From positions 89,477,194 through 89,541,193 of the forward strand of contig NC_031770.1 of the NCBI RefSeq assembly GCF_001522545.3: DNA of 64,000 nt. The letters run 5' to 3'. The notes under the pieces were generated by a model. The model was not told the origin of the DNA and did no database searches. It saw only the letters and a list, made by a program, of their open reading frames with translations. Both the position numbers and the translations under genes were made by a program. Positions 28,201 through 36,900 of this stretch are shown one piece after another (the first letter of the stretch is position 1; each line of letters opens with the position of its first letter). This stretch comes from Parus major. Lineage: Eukaryota > Chordata > Aves > Passeriformes > Paridae.

Positions 28201-31200
28201 TATATGTACTCTCTTCAGTGAAGTTAGCAGCCTGGCCAAAGCAGGAAAGTAAGAGAATATAAAAGAGCACTCGAATTTCAACTATAACTTCTTCAGAAAA
28301 GAAAGATGACCAATAAGAGAAAAAAGGCCAAAGATAACTGAATTTGCAAATGAAGTAGTTTCCCTGAGGGAAAACAGGTTTTTTTTCTTTTTAATGTAGC
28401 AAAATGATTCTGGACATCACTTGCTTTGCGAAGACGTAATGGGCATGAATGACCTTCAGTTTGCAAGAGAGCTACAACTGTTGAGGGTTTTTACTGTGAA
28501 AAGCCATATATCAGCGGAACAGAGGGTGTACTTTGTCTACTTTCCAGTTGTTTTTATGAGTTTCTTGATAATTAGTGAAAAAATGGTGCCTTATTACTGG
28601 CTTATGTATTTAATTTTCTTGTAAGATGACACTTAGGTGAGCACCATGTTGCTGGGGGTGCAAACCTTACCATAGCAATGTACCTCTTGCCAGGACTTGT
28701 GCTGACAGAGTACCACCAAGGGTGCATCACAATGGTTTCAAAGGTGTTGCAATTTTTCCTTTGCTACATGGAACTTCAAGAATGATTGCACTGTCTCCTG
28801 CAGTGAAAATGCCATCTCAGATGGAGGAGCTTCAGCTTTGTCAGGAGCCAAACATTTTTAGTGGTGCATTTAGCTGTTGATCTATACTTAGGTCTAGCCA
28901 TACTGTGCAACAGAAGGTCCACAGTTCAGATTTAGTTCTTGCTCCATATCATGGTCTTTTGGGTATTCTCATGTACCATCATGTCAAGCTTCCCTTCCAG
29001 ACAAAAATATCACTTCTTTGAGCAGGTAAAGTATTTTATTAATAGCAGAAATTTTAAAAGTTCTATCAGCAACTTCAGAAAGTTTATCATTTCCCTAAGA
29101 ACTTTGCAGAAGCTGAGAAAGTTATACAGAGAGTATTATTTTATATTTTTAGTTTTTGTAAGTAGAAAGATTTCCTAGAATCCTGTGAAAGGTATGTGTT
29201 TCCAGAAACATGATAGGAAGTCTCATGATGACTAAATGCATGAATGTGCCAAGTTGGATTTCTGAAGAAAAATGCATTGAACCTCCTTGGGTGTCTGCCA
29301 GTGACAAAGGGAGCTGGGCTGTGGCTCACAGATTTCATAAGACAGCAGACAGAGAAAATATGACTGAGAAATGTATCTGTGGAACAAAGGCTGTTAGAAG
29401 TGTAGCAGTGAATGTAGCTGCAGGAAGCTTACTAACAATGATTTAATAACCTGGATATAATGCAGGACTACTGAGTAAACAGCTACTACAAAATGAATGG
29501 GGGAAAGCAAGCATTGTAAAGATTTCCTTGAAAACTTCCCTTTTCTCTCTTCCTAGGTGGGATTTGTCTCACCTAGCTAGATACCTAGCAATGGAGATGT
29601 CACTCTCTGGGCTGGCTACATGACATCCTTCTTTTGCCTGTGATATATATGCTTTACACTGTATCCCTCAGGGAAAATGCCAAAACCAAGAAACCAATCC
29701 AATTCTTTTGAGCCTCAATGCAGTTCACTGGTAATTTAAGGCAGATGCCTTCTAAATATGGGATTAAATTATTTTATGCCACTGTCTTATTTGGACCTGC
29801 CATCTTCAAGTGAAATGATCCTTCTTCGGCTGAAAGAGTAGTCCAGAAAATCCTACAAGGCAAAACTCCAGAACTTAATTCCTGTCCACTTTTTGCTCTT
29901 CAGAGTGTAATTTTGATTGAGTTGACCAATCTGGGCCTGAATGCAATGCCTCGCCATGCTGCTGCAGGGAGCTGATATTGTGTGCAACAAAGAATGGTCT
30001 GAATCAAGCAAAAGGGTTAGGACTGCTAAATTATAGCAGAGGACATGCCCTCTTTTCCCAAAAGCTGCTCAAGTGGCAGCTCTGCACTGCTGTCACCACA
30101 GGGCCTTCTATCATGTGGAAATCCTTCTTCCACTGATGCCTAAAGATTTTTAGCTATATATATATTTATGTGTTTGGAGCTTTTTAGATTTTTAATACAC
30201 AGCTGTATAATTTTTCATGCTTTCTCACACTTCAGAGTAGTAGATTACCCTTTCTCACACATTTATGCCACCTTCTTGAAATTACATTTAAACAAGTAGT
30301 CTTATTTTCAAGAAAAGCATTTCTAACAAGAACATCCTGTTTTGCACCAGCACACATAAAAAAAAACAAAAAAAAACCAAACCACCAGAAGACATAAAAA
30401 ATATAGGGCTGAGAACCCCTTTGGGAGGCTCTCAGGGGCAGGTCCAAGGGTGGTTACCAGAGCAACCGGTCTCCACTTGCAAGATATATTAATTAATTAA
30501 ACTTACAACATTTGAGAAAATCCCATATTGGGCATGCACAAATATATTTTGTACACCTGAAAGTTTTCATTAAAGAACTGCTTTTTATATTAGCACCTTT
30601 AATATTGTTTGGAAAGTTTTCTTTTGTCTGTAGAAACACCACAACACATAAAGAAGTATCAACAATTGACTTCTAATAATCAAATGGCATCACTTGCCTG
30701 AACTATATTGAAGGCAAAGATAAATACATGTTACACTTAATGCTTTTGCAAACCGTGGATCTATCTATTTATACTTTCATTTCTTCTAATTTCATTCTGG
30801 TGAGCTAGTTAGGTGGGTTTTTTTTTGGTCTGTGAATTCCATAAATTGTGTCCTCTAAGAAAGAAACTAAGTAACTAATCCAAAGCATTGGAAAAATCAC
30901 TCTGGCTTCATTAACTTGTATTTTTTCTTAAATTGCTGAAACTACGTAGATACCTTAAAGTATACTTGCTTTGATGCATAACTAATTTCAGCATAAATAA
31001 ATTATAGGAAATTTAATTTAGCTGTCATTAAAATTGCCATGGCCAAGGGTTTTAGAAAGCTGGTAGTAGAGAACCATTTCATTTTGCAATGATTCCCGTA
31101 ATTTTGCTGTCCATTTGTTCAAAACCCAAAAAAAGCTTTCACAGCTTCTGTCAAAGATTGCTGTTGAGTCTCAGCTGTTAGCCTTAATGAACTATGCACA

Positions 31201-33852
31201 GATGTATTTTTCTGTGGTTAAAGCTATGTGTGCAATGATTAAGAAATAGAGAGAATTAATCTGGAGCCCTCCTAAGGAAGTGAAGTTCAAAGATAAGTTA
31301 ATACTGCTGCAGATCTTCACAGTGATTAGGAATTTTCCTTTGCTCCTTCTTGTTTGATTTCTGTCAATAGGGTCAGGCATTCTGTGATTTAGAGAATTGT
31401 TCCAGGAACACCGTATTCAACATGAAAACATTTAGTGACAAAATCCTGAATCATAATCTTGTAACTGTCCACATTTATTTTCCATGTGATAAAGTTATTT
31501 AAAAAAATTAACAAGTGTACATGACACTTACAGGAGCTTCTCTCATATTCAACAAAGAATGAGATGGAGGGAAGGTGCCCAGGCGCTTTTTGAAACCTTC
31601 TTCCACTGTCATTCCCCAGAACTGACTGTAGTTGTCAGCTTTCCATCTTCCTCAGAGACGAAAAACAAAAAAACAAGGCCCAGGTTAGAGATATCACTCA
31701 CATAAACCCATTGCTCATTTATGAGTACAACTAGAAAAAGCATCCAGAAATAAATTTTTGAAATTACATTTTAAAAACTTGCATTCAATATGCATGAGAA
31801 GATATTTACTATGGGCTTTTCTACTGCAAATAAGGATGGAGCAACACAGCAGTGTATGGATAGCTGTGATTCGGGGTCAACACCACATCAGCCTGCAGGA
31901 CATGAGTGTGCAATACTTCAGGGCTGTACTGGCACAGGAGATACTCAGTCAAAATATTACTGTTCTCTTGAAGTTATGCTCAAATCATGCTCCAGCCCTG
32001 ATTCCTGCAGAGAACTAGCAGCCTTGTGCAGTGACTTACAGTGCACCTTCAAGCTCTGGTGCACCAGATGAGAAATACTGTTGAACCCAGCAAAAAGCCC
32101 AGCTGACACCTTCTGCATGAGTTTTATACCAATAGCCACTGTGAGAGAAAGGGCTCCCCATGGTTCTCTAAGTATTCCCTTGTTACTCTCAGGTATACTC
32201 GACTCAGATTGTAGTGTTGACATGTAAACTTCATGCACAACACAAAAAAACCACCCTTGCAGCCATACACATTCAGAACACTGAAATTTACTGAAATTTA
32301 CTACTGGCTAAAGGCTGAGTGACAGGGGACTGAGCATTCTCTTTAAACATTCCTTTCTTGCTTTTTTATGAAGAACAAGGAGTGAGATTCATGCTACCTA
32401 AAGAAGCCACATTGCTCTAGGTCTCCCTGTGATCGGTGAAAAGTGCAAGCACTGAGTCATATCTCACCTGTCACCCTGTGACAAATCTAATTGGTAACCA
32501 CTGACAAGAGACAGGTTCAGGCTCCAGGGGCCTAATTTGGTTGTCTGTCCTAATTCAGTTGGTTTAAATGTCTCCCATGAAGTACAAAACCTTTCAGCAC
32601 TCATGACAGCTTGAAGTCTGGACAGACTTCATTGGTGAATTTGGCATCCTAAGGAGGCTGCCCCTGTATCTCTGTAAACAGCCAGGAGGCTCCCAAGGCA
32701 CAGATCCAGTACTGGGGTCCCTAATCCCTGTGCACTAGCCAGGAGAATGAAATTGAGCAAGAAAAACACCAAGTCCCCAAAGTTCTGATAACCTGATCCC
32801 CATTGTGCCCATCTTCTCCTCTTCCAGTGCTACCTAGAGTCCTGCTACATGGAACAGTGCTCTCAAGGGAGCATAAAAAAATACTTTAAGTATCTATCCC
32901 AAGTAATAAATGCAGTGAAGAATAGGGGAAGATGATGCAAATCATGTTTTGAGAGAAAATAAATTGTTCTAAATTTGGAGAATATTACCAGCATGAGATG
33001 TTCCATATCTTTCCATTTAAAGCTTTATAATCTGTCAGTGATTTAGGAAAGTTTCACAAATGCACACTTACTGTCAAATTGATGTAATGTATCTGGAGAA
33101 GGAAGGGGTGGAGAAGACTGCATACCTTGTAATTTGCACATACACGGAATGAGCAATACTGTGATGCATAACAAAACTTTAAAATAAGCTGATTCTCACC
33201 CATAATCTCCAGAATTGATGTGCTGAATTAAGTCTTGGCGAACAAGGCATACGTCTGTTGAACATTTCCAGAGACTGTTGAAACATTTGCTGAAAGGACA
33301 AGAATATCACTAAACAAAAAAAAGAATTGTCAAAGGAAAAACATGCACTTTAACAGCAGAAGGCAAATGGAGGGAGAAAAGGTGTAAACAATACAATTGT
33401 CACAGAGTGTTTTTGAAAACATAGCATCATTTCTTTCTGCTTCACTGTCTAATGATTTGGAACAAGGTGGGAAGGATTACAGTTTGTGAGAAAGGTCATA
33501 TCTGAAAAATTCTGTGTCCATCTTTGTGAGACCAAAGCAGGGAATGTAATATTGATGTTGAATTCCTGAAAAAAAAATGTGATGTTTTGAGGAAGTTTTA
33601 CTCTGAAAACCCAGAAAGGGTTTTGTAATGCCAGACATTGTGCTCCAAGGATCCTGGGCTAAAGTCAGCACAGTGGGAGCTCCAGCCTTTTTTGGTGTGG
33701 CTGGAGCCCTGGGATTCCAGTCCCTCCAGTGTGGGGCTGGTTTTTGGAGAGACTTCCAGGGCTAATAGCAAAGCTCTCCTGTCTGCACTGTCTGCTTCTC
33801 TCCCAAGGAAATGAAAGGTGTACTCAAACAATTCACCCCTTTCCACATAAAC

Positions 33853-33914
<62 letters not shown>

Positions 33915-36900
33915 ATATGTATATATATATCCATATCCTTTCTTTACAGGTTAATGTAACTTCTCATTACTCATGGGGGAAAAAAACCCAAAACCAAAAA
34001 ACAAACCCAAAAGCAACCAAACAAACAAGGAGGAAGAATTCTACAAAGTTTAATGATATTTGTTTGATCTGCATTCAGGTCAATGCCCAGGTCTAGACTG
34101 AAACCATTTCAATTTAGGTTTGACTGACAAGGAATAGAATTAGTCCAGTCAGGAGGAGATTTTAATAGTCTAATATTCATATCTTGATTAGAAAGTCCAG
34201 TTTCCCTCTTGCTGTTCTTCTAAATTGACTGTAATCTACCTCCACAAAACCTTAATACTTAGCACTACTTTTGCAGCCATTTTGATTTGATCACATGTGT
34301 AATATGAATTTAAAGATGCTCTCTTCCTTAATTCCTGTTTCATGACATATGCTAGATAAAATTCATTTCATAAATTTGCTGTTCTCTGAAACATTACCAG
34401 GAATTGCAGTTGTCTTTAATTATTGTTCCTTCTCCGTAATATCGGCCATCTTTATAACAACCTGCCAACATAACATATAGATGTGTGAAAATAAAATAAT
34501 TCTAAAATAATAAGTGAATTACTGAAAACTCTCGCTACTGTTTTATTAATTGGTCTTATGCAGTATGCTTGAATTATTTAGTTGAAAGTCAGCAATATGG
34601 TTCCAGTTTCTTCCAAGTAATGAAGGCAGTTTAATGCATTCTATTTTTTAGAAACTATATTATCATTCATAGTAAATAAATTCAGCATCAGATTCACAAC
34701 ACCCACTGAAGAATTATTGTCTTACATATAAATAAAAAAATTCTTCAAATAAAGTTATTTTCCTGTAGTAAAAAGAAAAGATTTCTAAAAAAAATTATCT
34801 TCTAAATGGAAATTAAAATTTAAAAAAAAAATAATTTACAGGTATAGAATTAAAAAAATTAAATTTAAATTTAAAATTTTTATTTCTATTTAAAAAACTA
34901 GTGAATACTCCAAGCCTATTGTAATAAATTATTTTTCCTTGCCAGATTAATTCCTCTTTGAAAAACAGACAGATCAATTGCCCTTCTAGGCAAATTTATG
35001 TTTCATGCACCCTCCAAAACCCATTATGAAACATAAATTGAGCAATGAGTTCTCCAAAAAAATAAATCCCTCTAATTTTTTTTTTTTTTTTATTTGATAG
35101 CACTTCACTGAGAAAAGATTTTGTGTGTATTTCAACAACTTCCACATAAATTGTTTCATCAGTGCATTTGACTGTGAAATCTTCAGTGAATAATAATCCA
35201 GAATGCATACACAGGGTGTTGGATTGAGTCAACAGCAAACATTTGTACATTTATCACACAGATCTGTGTTCTCCAGCCTGTTCTGCAAGGTGAGCCTATA
35301 GACACCATGTTTGTCCCTCCACTGAGAGGGCTTGGACTCCCTTTTCCTCCATTTTCAACAAACTTTAATGCATTGTTGACTTGCAAATTTGCATGGCAGC
35401 AGGCTTTTCCCCCCAGCACGAGTGGGAGGAAGGCCATGCCCCTCTCGTGGCCAGGGCTGGAGTTTGTGTGCCCACATACCCACACACATGCACACCTCAG
35501 CTGCCTGCTCCTCCTTCCTTGGCAGGACAGAAACATGCGCTCTGAGCCCTACATTATTTCATAGCAAAATGCAGAAGTGAAGAAGTGGTGATGTATTAAC
35601 TATAAGTGCCTTTATTTCCCTGTTAATTCAGCAGGCTATGGGAGGTAGCACAGATTAAATAGATCCCACCAAGGCAGTCTGAGGCCCAGAGTGTTTGCTG
35701 TAATCCAACTTCAGGTAAGAGCTGAGGTGTTTTCCACAGAATACTCAAAGCAAATTACCAAAGTTCCACAGTTGGTCACAGTATGTCACAAAATCAGCAT
35801 CAGACAGTAGCTAGAAGGAGGATCAAGTAAGTTATTTCAAAAATACCAAGAGAAGGAAGTACTGATGCAGCATTTGAGAGATGGAACAGATCCTCATTGG
35901 AGCTCTGCTAGCAGGGCTCACTGCCTGTGCCCAAGATAAAATGCAAACCTGCACTTGTACAGAACCAAGTCTATAATGATGTATGCTTAGGGAATTGAAG
36001 ATTAACACCATGCAGTTTCTTTAGCCTAGCCAAATTAATATTTTGTGGGCCAGGAGCACTTCCTGAGGCATCAGTGAGACAACAGAAATATCTAAGCTAA
36101 AAGACATGAGAATACAGTGGGGTTGTCTGGCTCCGAAAGTATTAGGTTGGAATATTAAAACATTAAGTGGAAAATTAATTAATTTGAAGATGCAGCTTGA
36201 TGACTTTGTAAATGGGATTTTATGATGTGAAAATCATTAATGGAAAGGAGACAATTTGAGAAATGGAGATTTCCTTCACAGTCCAATATTCATATACCCT
36301 TAATGGTTCTTATTTCATTTGTCTCCAGCATTGGTGTATTTCTGTCAGTGAAATATCATCAGGTTTGCCCCCTTGTAGATCAGATCGTATCTGTCATCTG
36401 ATCATAGCTGTCATAAAAGCAATCAGTAAACTCACTGGATGTAATCAGTAAACTCACTTTTACACCACCAACAGGGGAGACCCAGTGTGTGGATTTTGTA
36501 CCATCAGAATAACTGAAACAAAGAGGTAAAATAAGTCCTGGGATAAAACTAAAAAAGTTCTTCTAACAACAAAATTGAAAATACTACTATAATAAAAAGA
36601 CCCTGAACTTCTATTTGATATCTAAAGGAGGAATGTGCAGTTTCTTCTGAAACTGCACATGAAAGCCATGGAAACAAACCGAAGGCTGGGTTTATAAAGG
36701 CAGAATCAAAGCAGTTCTACACATTTAAATCCATACTGACCCCCAGCATGGAGCACAACCATGAAAGAAATCACAGTGTAGCTTGTTTCTGCTGTACACT
36801 GACAGTGAATGTGTAGGCACCCAGAAAGAAACCACTGAGCAGTTTTATTGCTGTACTTTCCAGCCAATGTAAAACACTTCAGTTTATTGGTTTATTTAAA

